A stretch of DNA of 64,000 nt from Laburnicola sp. R22_1 (GCA_014281115.1 JACONQ010000011.1:2542001-2606000); one strand, 5' to 3'. Counted from the first letter of the stretch, positions 36,330-47,681 are shown. Notes: a model not told the origin generated them from the sequence alone. Made by a program: numbers and translations.

Positions 36330-37090
36330 TGCTTAAACTAGACTTATTATTAATTCTAGACCTGCCTATGTCCTATATATAAGGCTCTCCTTTGGCTCTT
36401 CTACGTTAGCGATGCTGTACCATAAGCTTAACCGCGAGTAGAGGCTGCTGCTGCCGCTTAAGCTGCGCTAAGGTTGTCGTCCTAATAAGCTTCCTAACAT
36501 AGCCTATAGCGGTTGCAATAGCTAGGGCTATGTATGCTCTAAGTCTACGCTAAATCTTCCTATATACCTATATTTCTATAGCGAAGGATAAGCGGAATTC
36601 TTTGTTACGCTTAACCTGTTCGAATGCATAGTGGGTAAAGCCTCCACACTGCAATAGATAGTGAATGCGTTGCACGCCTTAATAGGGCTAGCCCTCTTTA
36701 GTAGAGGGTGCGACAAGGTGTAAACAGGCCTAGTAGGAGGAGCCGCACCGTGCTTTGTGGATCCTTTAGGCATAGTAGCCAGCCTAGTACGCGGCGGGTC
36801 TTTTTAGGGCATGGGTGGAGGATGCTGGTATTGTGCAGCTGAATGCCTACTACGTATCCACAGCTAAAGGTGTAGAAATGCTAATAGCGCGTATAGGAGG
36901 CACCCTAGAGTCGTAAGAACAAGTCTAATTACTAGTACTGTAGACGTTATAGAGTGTGTAGAGGTAGAGATAACGTCTAGTCCCACTAAAGATATGGTTT
37001 GGGCGTGGGGAAATGGTAGGTTATATAGGTAGTCTTTATTAACAATAAGAATAATAATTATAACTAAGTAATAGGTAATAAAACTAGGAA
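36330..37090 (+). pseudogene. Hypothetical frame 2 of unit A
   Basis: A frame with only RIP-type stops, shared with unit B (about 52.81-53.57 kb). Conserved pieces include LSFGSSTLAMLYHKLNRE, IVNALHALIGLALFSRGCDK, GGAAPCFVDPLGIVASLVRG and DVIECVEVEITSSPTKDM. Several Cys and small hydrophobic stretches; no family recognised. The start is uncertain because another frame is also open at about 36.25-36.40 kb. It lies between the giant frame and the SGNH hydrolase, on the same strand. Confidence 0.35.
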
Positions 37091-37882
37091 GCGGTTATAT
37101 ATTACTATATATTGCGGCATTAGAGTCTTATTACTAGAAAAGTTAAGGAAAGACTAGCTACTATATAAGAGTAAAATAGTAACACGCTAGATCTAGTAAA
37201 GAAATATTATCCAAATTAAGAAGCATATTGTATATCTCACAGTTTAAATATAGTAGCCTACTATGGCATGTTAAAATCCCCTAACTCTCTTCGTTCTTCT
37301 TTTTTTTTTTCGGGCGCTTATATTGCTAGCATGGCGTATAATATAGTATCTATACTAATTTCTCGTAGTTTATCTAGAGAAAGCGTATATGCAGGTAGAC
37401 TTTTTGCTAGATAACATGTTTGTATACACATCTAAGATAGAAAATACAATAATAAAGGGCCTAAGAAGGGCGTAGTGGGCGCTTTTCGGGGCATAAGCCT
37501 TAGGTAGAGGCGTGGTAAGCGTTTCGGTTTAGTGGAATAGAGGCGTAGCGAGCGCGCCATATAATTATTAGAAGCAACGCTATCCGTGCTGCAAAAAGTT
37601 AGTAACGCCTCTCTACCTAAGCTATAGAAGAAGGCCTTTACTACTATATTTGCGGCTAAATATCCACACTTAGCATATTTGTGTTGTTGTACCTATAGCG
37701 GTTCTTTGTTAAAGCGCTCTTTTTATTTATCTCTCCCTAGCATCTAGTCTGTACGGTACTAATCCTCTTGCCTAGGTTATCCGTAAATGCTAAGTCTTGC
37801 TATTACCTACTAGCGTTACTAGACCTTCCCAACCCTATTAACTATTGTCGCCACTCTTAAATTTATTATATTGTACACAGGC
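37090..37882. other. Non-coding interval in unit A
   Basis: Contains a polypyrimidine run near 37300 (CTTCTTTTTTTTTT). The GCGCTTTTCGGGGC and GGCGTAGCGAGCGCG motifs recur in unit B with an extra GC-rich insertion there (about 54030-54055). No supported gene; presumably the promoter region of the hydrolase. Confidence 0.4.
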
Positions 37883-38822
37883 ATGTATAGCCATATAGTG
37901 CTTATAGCTACACTGCTAGCTCTGGTGAGCGCACTCCCTTTCTCTTTGGGAACGACAAGTACGCTCTATATTGTAAGAAAAGCCACCCTGCAAACCCTTA
38001 AGGCTTATAAGGTTGACTTAATAGTATTCTATGTTAGTTCTAACCAATTCCTCTTACGCATCCTCCCTCTTAGTGTATTAATTACTTATGGCTAGGGCTT
38101 AAGTAACGGAAACGGGTACTGCAAGCACCTATAGCACATGCTGTAATATACGGAAATAGCTATTAACATAGTAGGCATAGTATCTTTAGGCAAGATAAAG
38201 AATAGGGTGCGTTTATCTACACTTCCTTACCCCTATTACTATGGTGCTAATAGCCACAACCTAAATAGCAAAACAAAGGTTATCTAGGCGCCCTAGTGCA
38301 TTAAGTCGCTATGCACGCCGAGCAGGACCTTCGCTTTTAACCCCACCTTATGCTAATTAAGTAAGTCCTACCTTATATAGGTGGTCCCCTACACAACGCT
38401 AACAAAGCAGTGCGGGAACAAATAATGTGCTTAGCCATTCTCCCTAATACCCCCTTAGCTTTATTAACTAATAGATGGACAAACTCCTAGATAGACTCTT
38501 TGACCAGATTTACTGCGTGACAATTGTGCTATCTACCCTCCTGCCCAACGCTAATCCCACGGGCAACGACTGTATTAGGACGATTGTGAATTCTAAGTAC
38601 CGCGCTATTGCAGAGGCGAGACGCCACAAAGGGCAGCGTATTATACTTAGCGACATGTATCCAAACGTTAGTAAGGATGGGCTGGGTCCTGATGGGATCC
38701 ACCCTACGGATATTGGGTACTAGGGTATGGCATTGGTATGGTACAAGGCTGTGGTGGAGGCGGCGGGCAAGGGCCTACTGAACCTACAAGGCTTGCACGT
38801 AAGGGGCGTGCAAACTAACTAG
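37883..38822 (+). pseudogene. Secreted SGNH/GDSL-type hydrolase, unit A copy
   Basis: ATG 37883 is followed by a clear signal peptide (IVLIATLLALVSALPF). Block I reads LRILPLSVLITYG, where secreted fungal SGNH enzymes have LPLGxSITYG: the nucleophile Ser is Leu (TCA to TTA) and a Gly is Ser (G to A). The segment after LGKIKNR is out of frame with the end and contains GTGCGT...CTAATAG, a probable intron around 38.21-38.27 kb; at least one more frame change follows. The last 115 codons (38475-38822) carry the catalytic Asp-His block DGLGPDGIHPTDIGY. Such enzymes are extracellular esterases acting on acylated polysaccharides or lipids; the substrate is unknown. Dead by mutation. Confidence 0.72.
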
Positions 38823-39744
38823 ATAGTGCAAAGCGTCGCTACGTACTAGCGTTGCACGTCCTTGCCTAGAGCATAGCCTATATAGAGAAGTAGTAGAAGC
38901 ACACTCCTTTCCTTTGCTAACTATTTCCTCCTTTCTAGATGCTTTCCCTCCACTTTTATTCTGTTAATAGCGATACGATCTATCTATTCTGCTGCCTACT
39001 TTATTACCCTAGCCCTAATGCACCAACTAACGATGAGCACCTGCGCCACCCCACCCCTGGGGACGGCGTAGGGGTCAGGCTCCTACTCCCTTAAGGCAAA
39101 GGGGAAGCCAAAGGCAATACTAGGTGGCGCTTCTCTAGTGGTTCCTCGCCTTGGCAGGACACCTTCTGTAGTGAACGTACTACCTACCTTGCCTTAGGGG
39201 ATGCTTAGCACACGTAGTAATAGATGGCTACGCTTCTGGCCACGTACGTAGGCTTAACGTACTACCCCCTTGCAATAGCATAGTTCTTAGCTGGCATGCG
39301 CTAGCTGGCCACGTGCCGCACGTAGTAATAGATGGCTAGCGCTTCTGGCCACGTGCCGCTTTACACGTACGCGTGGGCTGCACTACTGCATGGCCACGTG
39401 CTGCTGCTTGGACCGATCTTATTATTGGCCCTAGGCTTCCTCCCAACTCGCGCTTAAGACCTTCTCCCAGGTCTTGCTTAAAAACTGTCTAGCACGAGCT
39501 AGGTCGCGAGTACTAACTGCTGCTACAGCTAGAGCTAGGCCATGGCTCCCACTCCAGCATGCGCTCTATCTTAGTACGACCTAGCTGTAAAGGCTAGGGC
39601 TAAGTGTTCTCTAGATCCAAGCCAATCCCCCTTAAATGCCTCGAACGCTGGCACGTTGGCTAGAAGAGATTTTGGCAATAGATAAGGGACTCTAAAATGG
39701 CTAGATGCGTGGAAAGCAAAGCCTTAGTACCCTAAAAGGCAGTA
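38823..39744. other. Spacer with GGCCACGTGC repeats
   Basis: The patch 39200-39420 repeats ATGGCTAGCGCTTCTGGCCACG-like pieces and GCCACGTGCCGC several times. It is the one place where unit B (55.74-55.93 kb) is not collinear, so it marks an independent rearrangement or insertion. No gene recognised. Confidence 0.45.
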
Positions 39745-40965
39745 ATGGGTTTGCAAGCCTTATGGCGGTTGGCTCCCACTAGCCACCACGTGCTAAGGAA
39801 AGGTTTTCCGAGGGCAGGTCTACTAGAAGTAGCCGCGTTCCGCCTTAAGGTAGGTTTAGTTAAAGCAACTAGCAGGCGACAGTCCTTTTTAGGGACGGGG
39901 GGAGGGGGTCGCCTGTTACGTATTTGTAGGCCAACGTAGTAGAGTAGAAGAAGCAGCGCACAAAGGCAAAAGGCTATTGCTAAAGTAATAAACCTGGCGA
40001 TTAAGGCTGTGGATAGGCCAGAGCTTATAGGAGGAGAGACGCCGTATTAAGCCGTGGTACTAACTATAGTCTAGGTTCCTATAGTAGGGTTATTATCTAT
40101 AGAAAGAAGCGTTGCGGACTTTATATATAGTAGGTAGACAAGACTAAACCTATTGCGTGTTAAAGTGGCGAAGCGTAAAGGCGCTTAGGAGGGTGGGCAC
40201 AGGGTAGAAGTAGTAGAGGTGCTGCGAACAGCGTAGTTTACTAAGATGCCTATCTACCATACGCACACTACTATGTGTCTTGTATAGCCACTAGATAGTA
40301 GTCCTTAACGCCGCACTTCTCTATCGCTAAATGCCTTGTTTGCGTAGCTAATACAACGCTGGCCCCTAGTAGGAGCTACCTATGCCCTCTGCCTATGTAG
40401 TTAGGAGGAGCAGTAGGGCAGGCATAGTTTCTAGCTAGGCAGCACGCCTACATATATATATTAGCACAGTCTAGCCATATTAGTGTAAGGCTAGGTAGTA
40501 TTAGCAAAAAGTAGGAAGGGGGGTGTTTAGGTGTTATTAGTGCTTTAGGAGTTATAGTAGAGAGAGGCGCGGGTAGTATTTTAGACTATTAGGAACGGCA
40601 AGAAGAGAGAGACACAAATATAACGTTGTAGATAAGAAGTGTAGGCGGCGTTACGCCCTAGTAGAATAGAGGCGCAGCTAGCGCATAGGAAATGGCCTTG
40701 GCGTAGTGGTCCTGCTCTAATAGTCTAGCGCCTTGACTAATAATCCCCAGGCGCCTAGTATCCTAGTAAGCTAAGCTACAGCTGAGGCATGCCTTCTCTC
40801 TATAGCCCAGGGGTGGGAAGCGTTGTCAGGGCTGCTAGGGTGGGCTGGGCCATAGAAACGGAGCGTGAGGCAGAAGGTAGAGGGCTAAGATAACAAAGTA
40901 GGAGGGTATAAACTAACTGCCTAGGTAATAGGCGTGTTATGTGTAGATAGGCCCCTAGCTATCCT
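39745..40965 (+). pseudogene. Hypothetical frame 3 of unit A
   Basis: A frame that is open at 39745-39936 and continues with only TAG/TAA-type stops to about 40.96 kb (roughly 400 codons). Conserved with unit B: AIAKVINLAIKAVDRPELIG, LSIERSVADFIYSR, KMPIYHTHTTMCLV, GVGSVVRAARVGWAIETERE. Basic overall, no recognised domain, no signal peptide. The start may lie further upstream. Same strand as the hydrolase. Confidence 0.4.
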
Positions 40966-41501
40966 TTCCCTTTGCCTACCTACTAACCCTAGGAGCCGAA
41001 TACGTTAAGGGTATAGGTGCTTAAAACGTCGGGCCTACAACGAGCTTATAGGCGCCTTCTCGTTCCACTACACGTACGTTTCCCTAGCTATCTACGCGCC
41101 CATTAACTCTTGTCCCAACATTGCCACCTTAGAATTATTAGCCTGAACCCTACCTTTTATAGCTCTTACACATTACCTTTATAGTAAAATGCACTAGGTT
41201 ACTTCCTTACTAAGTGTTACTTTCTAGTTGGGTAGACTACCCACCCAGCTAATTTAAATAAAAAAGAGTAGAGGACTATGTAATTTAGTATAGAGGGACA
41301 ATAGTAAGAAGAGATAAGTAGCTTTATAGCAATAAGCTTATATTTATAAGTAATAATATAAATAAAATAAGAAAAAAGGCTTAGCATTTATTCTTAATAT
41401 AAGCGAGTGTGGTAAGCTACAGTATAGAATACTGCACGGCAGCGCTAAAGAGAGCGAAGGAGAAGCCGGTTTGTTAATTAAAAGAGGGGAAAGGGTAGCT
41501 A
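40966..41501. other. Convergent intergenic region in unit A
   Basis: Lies between hypothetical frame 3 (plus strand) and the secreted protein (minus strand), so both 3' ends face it. AT-rich second half. I see no gene or clear terminator. Confidence 0.4.
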
Positions 41502-42338
41502 CTAGCTGTTGTTTAAAAAGCCAAGAGAGAAATCGGCTACTAGGCGTGTATCCTGGCTAAAGAATATCCTAATAGCACTACTAATCGCTCTGTCTTTATA
41601 ATAGGTCTTTGCCTTACTTAGTTAGAAGTATTTAATATTAGTTATATAACCCTTATCCTTTGTTGTAATTCGCTTAATGGCATTATTACATAGGTCGTAC
41701 ACCCCTAAAGCTAACTACTTTATCTTCTTAATTCCTATCTTAGCAGGCGGATAGAAATTTAGAAGGTAGGTTATAGTAACGTAACAATTATTCTTAAGCT
41801 AGTGGCCTTGCTTATCGTGCCTATTAGTTAGAAGATTAACAACTGCACTAACACTACTATCCTCTTTAATGCCATAGGCATTAATCTGCTCTTTTAATTA
41901 TAAGTAAACGTTGTTCGCGTCCTTCTTAATATCTTCTACCCACATAAAGTTGTTATAGACCTCTGTGCCGTCGCACTATAGCTTTCGGTTTAGGTATAGC
42001 TGCTTACCTAGCACCTGCACTTTATTAATAATACTGCGAGGCTTTATAGTGTCTACTTTCTACGGCTTATAAAGTAGGATATTATTGTTGTTATTATTAT
42101 TATTGTTACTAATCTCCGCACGGCAGGCGTGCGTTTGTATCTAGTTAATACAAGCGCGTATCTCCTATAATATAGGCTTACTGCCGTCCTTTAGAAAGCC
42201 TAGATAATGCCCCTAGATACATTTAGTAAAAGGCGAGAATTGCGGATCTACACTATGTGCGGGGATAGTAGTAGCACGCGCTGTAATAGAGATAAGGCTC
42301 ACGGCCACAGCAATACTAGTAGTAATACTTAGCTTTAT
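41502..42338 (-). pseudogene. Small secreted protein of unknown family, unit A copy
   Basis: A single minus-strand frame of 279 codons ending at TAG 41504-41502. The presumed start is ATA at 42338 (ATG mutated by RIP), followed by KLSITTSIAVAVSLISITARA, a good signal peptide. The mature part has about six Cys (KCI, RACI, HACR, CDG, NNCY, DLCN), an Asn run encoded by AAT/AAC repeats (about 42085-42115), and blocks DGTEVYNNFMWVEDIKKDAN and NLLTNRHDKQGH. Internal stops are Trp/Gln codons. The unit B copy has exactly the same length. Effector-like in size and secretion; function unknown. Confidence 0.6.
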
Positions 42339-42759
42339 AGCGTAAGCGTAAAAACTTGTAGTTTATTAAGAAGGCGTCTCTATAAGAAGGTGGATAGGAT
42401 AAAGATAAATAACAAAGCGAGGACTTGCTATTTAGGGAGAGACGGATTAGGGAGCCTCTTAAATACCTTGCTACGAGTCTGCCTAGCCCCCTCCTTCTTA
42501 GGACAGACTAGACGCGGCGTTAGGCATAGTTAAGTAATTAGTGTGGGTGGCTTGGACCGGCATAGTATCTTATAAGTGAAGGATTGCCGCGTATAGTGTT
42601 AACTAGGTTAGATGTGCGCTTTTAACCTTAATAGTGTTTCTATTTGTAGGACTTGTAGTACAATAATCTACGCGCTAACTTTAACTATAAAACTAGAAAG
42701 TACGGCACTAACAGATAAGGGCTTATCACTTGTAGTTGGTACGGACGGGACGTAATAAG

Positions 42760-43502
42760 AGGCATAGGCGGCGGCAACTAAGGCGCAGGATCTTCTTACC
42801 CACGCCTCGAGCTTTTGCGGCATATGCACGTTTACGTGGTGTAGGAGGACTTATATAGTAATGGATTAAATAGGTTAATAATCTGTCTATAAAGGATCTT
42901 TAGGGCTAGCTAGGTTTGTTGTGCTTCTATAACAGACGTATAATTCTAGGGTTTCCCTTCTTTGTAGCTAATATCTTTACTATAGCTCTATTACTATCTA
43001 GTAAGTCCTGCCTCGCGCCGCGTTGTAGAAGGAATTTAACTATGGCCTCTTAGTTGCGCCGCATAGTAACGTGGAGGGGCGTGCCTATTATGTCTATATT
43101 ATAGTTAGTCTAATTCTAGCGGAGAACCTTGTTTACTTCCGCGCCCAACTTAAGTAGGAGCTCTGCGGCTTTAAGGCAACCTACCTCTGCGGCGCCTTAT
43201 AAGGCCATTAATTCTTGCACGGCTGCGCTATAGTTAAGAAGCAACTATATAATAGTTGTTAATTAAAGCAAAGCCGCCTAGTTAAGGAAGGAGATGGAGG
43301 GAAATAAATAGGGCCTATTTAGGTTTACACCTTTGGCAAGTAGAAAGCGTATAAGGTGTAGTTTGCTATAGAGGATGGCGATGCCGAGCGGCAATTCTAT
43401 TCGCTCTACATTATAATTAAGCCTAAGGCTAGTATCTAAAAGCGCTTAAATTACGTTAGGTATGCCTCTAGCAGTAGCGAGATATACTACGTAGTTAGAC
43501 AT
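42760..43502 (-). pseudogene. Ankyrin-repeat protein, unit A copy
   Basis: Minus strand, probable ATG at 43502-43500 (MSNYVVYLATARGIPNVI). At least four ankyrin repeats are visible: ALLDTSLRLNYNVERIELPL, IRFLLAKGVNLNRP, KAAELLLKLGAEVNKV, then GTPLHVTMRRN...IVKFLLQRGARQDL. The frame then runs into a Lys/Arg-rich end (SPPTPRKRAYAAKARGVGKK). Several RIP stops. Ankyrin repeats mediate protein binding; partners are unknown. It follows the secreted-protein gene on the same strand. Confidence 0.7.
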
Positions 43503-44527
43503 GGCTGCAATACACTATTTCTAGGGAAGGTCGTCGATAAGGGGGACGACTGGGTCCCAGGGACCGTACGAGCCCTGCTAGTGATCCCTAGGGAGGCTGG
43601 CCATAAGATGGCGAAGACTATTTGTATGGCTACCTATTATAGTCTCGCCTATTGCCATCTTTATTAGCGGATTAGTTTCTTTAGCGTTAGAGATAGCTAG
43701 TAGCTAAGTGGTGCAGGCCTTAACGTCTGCCAAGGCGCCTTGTTTGCACGCTTAAAGTAATGCTTACCTAGCGTTTCGTGCAGCCATAGATGCGTACGTG
43801 TGCCTACTACTTATTAAGGCGAAAGGGCGTGCGAATTATATAGCCAGTTTTGATACCGTAGTGCACAAGATAGGGCGTTACTAGCGGCGTGGCTTTTGTA
43901 ATGCAGCAATTAGTACCTAGGGTTAGGTGTAAGTAGGTAAGGTCGACACTTAAGCGAGAACACAGTTACCTTTATAATAGATGCGGCAATAACACAACAC
44001 TATACTACGCATATTTTGCCCTAAAACCTTCTAGCAAGGCCGTGCCAATTAGGCTTTAGCGCTAATTAGCGCTAGTTAAGGCGAATGCTACTATGCACCC
44101 TTTGGCATTCTTATACACTACCTCTGGCGTTTACTAGGGCCTAAGCGGTGTATATAGCGTAATGCTAATCGCGATCTCTACTAATTAGGCCCATTTGTGG
44201 ATAAGTAGAAAGGCAGGTCTGCAGCCACTTCTAGGTTGCCCATAGCTTTATTTATTACTCTCTTAGATACGCTACCTTTTCTTTCTAAATAAGAGTATAT
44301 AAAACTTGTCTCTATCTACCTATGGCCATGCTATTTTCTTATCTACTTACTTCTACCCTCTGCCTATAAAGCGTGTAAGGGCTGCTAGTGTAGGAAGAGA
44401 ACTCGCTTAGTACGCTTAATACTCGTGGGCTACTAAACGGCTTCCTTACGCTTGCTATAATAGCTATTTAGAAGCATACTATTAGTTCTACAAAGATAAG
44501 TAAGTATTCCTTTCTACTTACTATACT
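43503..44527. other. Degraded sequence beyond the shared part of the units
   Basis: Present only next to unit A, since unit B is cut at the equivalent of 43087. Upstream of the ankyrin gene start, so it should include its promoter. RIP-like composition; no recognised frame. Confidence 0.4.
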
Positions 44528-45030
44528 TAAGGTGGCATCTAGGCTAATATAGCGAATAGTAATACACTCTAGTATTGGGCCCGTTAATACTACTTATATT
44601 GCTAGAGGTAAGGGCCTATAGACTATTAAGATAACTATATTATATATAATTATAAAGGACCGTAAGCTATACAAAGACACGCTAGCCCCATACTATATAC
44701 CTAAGGAGTAGTACTACGCGCGTTCTAATAATATATTATAGGACTAGGTAGAGGCGTAGGCGCAAATATTAAGGGCGTGGGCAATATATATAAAGGAGCA
44801 GACTACGCTAGTAACGTATACAAAAGGCCCTAACCTAGCTAGTTTCTATAAGATAATAGAAGAGCCAATCCTATAGGGAAAGAATACCCAAATTAATATC
44901 GAGAATTAATATTTAAAAGAACCTTTGTAAGGTATTAGCCTTACTTATTACTATTATAGAGTGTAACGGTCTAGTATACTAGTAAGTTACATAAGCACCT
45001 GGCGCGACTGCCTTACGCTCTAGTGCGACT
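44528..45030 (+). pseudogene. Unrecognised RIP-degraded frame
   Basis: Plus-strand frame with only Gln/Trp-type stops: pieces include YIARGKGL, IIIKDRKLYKDTLAPYYIPK, ILRAWAIYIKEQTTLVTYTK and GPNLASFYKIIEEPIL. About 165 codons; may be one exon of a longer gene. No family recognised. No copy in unit B, which is truncated before this point. Confidence 0.35.
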
Positions 45031-45224
45031 GCCTTCTACACCTAGGGTAACTACTCGCGCACCTAGCGCAGCTACCTTAGATGGATAGTTATTCCGCCCT
45101 AATGGCTGCGTATAAAAGCGCGTAAGTTCTGTATACCTAGAGTCTTCTTATCTTAGTGTAGCTTTTTAAAAATAGAGTTAACTTACCTTATCTACTTCTT
45201 TTAATGTAGGAGACTATACTTATT

Positions 45225-45409
45225 CTAACCCAGGGCTGCAATTCTAGTAAGATTAGACTGGATATTTACGGCGAACGCTTTATTAGGGATAGAATATCCG
45301 CGCTAGCACGATTCGCGTGGGTACTTTTTAGCACAGAGACTCGCTAAAATATTTACTTAAATCCCACTAGAATAAGGTTCTCGCGGGCTAATTAACTCTA
45401 ACCCAGGGC
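45225..45409. repeat. Segment bounded by two CTAACCCAGGGC motifs
   Basis: The 12-mer occurs at 45225-45236 and 45398-45409, in the same orientation. AGAATATCCGCGCTAG occurs inside (near 45290) and again outside (near 45475). Short, non-coding, looks like a tandemly duplicated remnant about 170-190 bp long. Confidence 0.45.
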
Positions 45410-45508
45410 GGCTTAAATATATTGGGTAATATGTCGATAGTATCGTTATAGTATTGTTAATTTGTTAGGAATAGAATATCCGCGCTAGGCCGATTTCTAT
45501 AATTAGAG

Positions 45509-45524
45509 TTAGGGTTAACCCTAA
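45509..45524. repeat. Head-to-head telomere-like palindrome TTAGGGTTAACCCTAA
   Basis: A perfect 16-bp palindrome of one TTAGGG unit facing one CCCTAA unit, with an imperfect CCTAAGGG next to it. See findings. Confidence 0.6.
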
Positions 45525-45539
45525 TCCTAAGGGTAAAAA

Positions 45540-46185
45540 GAGTTAAAAAACAAAAAAAAAAGTAGGGAAAAAGATTAAGGGGATAAAAGAGAGTATATAG
45601 TTAGAATTTAAAAAAAATAAAATAGTATAAAAAAGAAGAGTATTAAAAAAGAGTTATATAAATAGCAAAAAAAAAGAATAGAATAAAAAAGAAGAGTGTT
45701 ATTAAAGAAAAAATAAAGAGGAGAGGGTTAGAATTTTAAAATATAAAAGGGTTAGAGTTAGTAAAAATTAGGGCTAGGAATATAGTCTAATTAATTTTTT
45801 TAAAAACAAAAAAAGGTAAAATTAATCTTATTAGATATAATATTACGCAGAGCATAATAGTTAGAATACACATATAAAATATAAAATAAAGTAAGATAAA
45901 GAATTTAAAATAAAAGAAATATATTAAAAGAATAAATAGTAAATAAGTAAATAAGTATTAATATATAGTAGTTAAGAATATAATTAAAAAGATAAATAAA
46001 AAGTAAAGTGGTTTAGAAATATAAAATAAAGTAGAGTTTAAATTAGTAAAATTTATAAAGAGGTTAGTAAAGAATAAAAAATAAAGAGAATTAAAAGTTT
46101 ATATTTAAATAAGTTTATTATAAAGGTAGAAACAAAAGGAATATAATAAAACTAAATAAAGGTATTAAATAAAGTAGTAATGTTA
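45540..46185. repeat. Purine-rich low-complexity tract
   Basis: A/G-rich plus strand with few C, like 22.9-25.26 kb, including GGGTTAGAGTTAG and GGGTTAGAATTTTAAA pieces. No gene. It ends at the TA that flanks the second hairpin element. Confidence 0.6.
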
Positions 46186-47233
46186 ACGTATTTAACTAGT
46201 GAGCCGGTTAGACTACTTTGTTAGTTAGTTTTTCTTAGCATAAATTTACATTTTAAAGCTTTAATAACTTTATAAATAGCAGGTTATATAAAATAAAATT
46301 TTAATATTAGACCTTTATATACATATACTTTCTATTTTTTTAGATAAAAGTCTATATTAATAATATATTACGTAAGTTACTTAAGTTTAAAGTTATGTAG
46401 GCTCGCTTAAGGTTTATACCTAGTAACACCTATATATAACTTATAATAAACGTAACAACTATTTTTTATATATAATATATATATTATATTATACTATAGC
46501 ATAGCTTACTAAGTGTGCAGCCTACTTATAAGGCTAGTTTAATTAACCTAAATAGGTAAAGATCTAAAATTACTCTTTCATTTTTTTAAGCTATAATAAC
46601 TTATTTTTAATTTTTTTTTACTTTCTACTATTCATACCATTATATAAAATAGTTCTAAAGGTTTATATATAGTAATAATAGTTTATAATTATAACAATTT
46701 AATACTTTACTTTTTACTAATTTCTATTACTTAATTCTATTAGTATATAATTAAAATAAAACTAAAATAATTTTTTACTATACTTATCTATAGATATTAA
46801 AGTAGTTAGAAAGTTAAAATATATTATATATATTTAAGAATACTTTTTCTATTTTTAGTCTTTCTAAACTAAAACCTAAATAGTACTAGTAATACTAAGC
46901 TGCACGCTATATACTACTAATATGCTATAGATTATATATATAACTTTATATAAAAAAGTATTATAGTTTATTAGGCTAGTATAGTAGTGCTTAGTAGGTA
47001 TAAACCTTAAGCGAGTACACTTAAGTTTAAACCTAAATATCTTACGTAATATATTATTAATCTAAAATTTTATTCTAAAAACTAAAACTATATATATATA
47101 TAAAAGTATAATTTAAAGGTTTTATATTATATAAGCTAGTATTTATAAAGTTATTAAGGTTTTAGAAAGAATATTCGTGCTAAGAAAAAAGTGGCCGGCG
47201 AAGTGGTCTGACCGACGTACTGGTCAAATACGT
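46186..47233. mobile_element. Second long-hairpin MITE
   Basis: 1,048 bp. Ends ACGTATTTRACYAGT and its complement, flanked by TA at 46184-46185 and 47234-47235. The arms of about 250 bp (46186-46440 and 46980-47233) are imperfect inverted copies; the left arm has lost many C to T compared with GGTCAGACCACTTCGCCGG-type sequence in the right arm. The AT-rich middle is non-coding. Terminal sequence differs from the MITE at 14150, so it is another family, probably also Tc1/mariner-mobilised. Confidence 0.78.
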
Positions 47234-47235
47234 TA

Positions 47236-47681
47236 GTGGTAATAATAATTATATATAAAAAATAAGAAGTTTAATTTTACTATTTTTTATATATAATATT
47301 TAGAAAATAAATAAAAGTAAAGGCATTATTAAAAAATAAAAAGAAAAAGTAAAATATTTAGCAGTAAAATAAATAAAGCAATTAATAGATAAATTAGTAG
47401 TATAGTATATAATATAAAATTTTATACATATACTAAAAATAGATACTTAGTATACCCTAGTAAACTAATATTAAAGTATAAAACTCATAATATATAATTA
47501 ATAAAAACAATAAAAAAATTTAATAATAGCAAATAAATAATAGTAAAATAATAGTAATAGCTAGTGTATTTTAGATTAATGTTTTAATAAAAATAAAGAT
47601 GGATAGGTATAGTTAGTTAATTATATTAAAGGTATAATTTAACTAACTATAAAACGAGTTATTAGGATTAGGGTTATGAAG
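47236..47681. other. AT-rich spacer ending in a telomere-like motif
   Basis: No gene. The last bases before unit B include ATTAGGATTAGGGTTATG (47661-47678), one TTAGGG unit and one near-unit directly abutting the left end of the duplicated segment. Confidence 0.5.

Larger units (their letters stand above)
25262..43087 (+). repeat. Large duplicated unit A (interrupted by a copia element)
   Basis: Collinear with 47683-59657 (unit B): offset 22,421 at the left end, 22,424 at the copia site, 16,484 just after it and 16,568 at the right end of the shared part. Only small indels separate them, apart from a rearranged patch at about 39.2-39.4 kb. Differences are mainly C/T and G/A. Without the copia element the shared part is about 12 kb. 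Unit A probably continues beyond 43087, because its ankyrin gene runs to 43502, whereas unit B is cut there. I recognise no transposase, integrase or terminal repeat, so whether it is a mobile element or a segmental duplication is open. Confidence 0.85.

Noticed and set aside
25262..43087. Helitron or Starship identity for the duplicated unit
   Set aside because: I see no Rep/helicase with HUH motif, no CTRR end, and no DUF3435-type tyrosine recombinase. Without a diagnostic protein I leave the class open.
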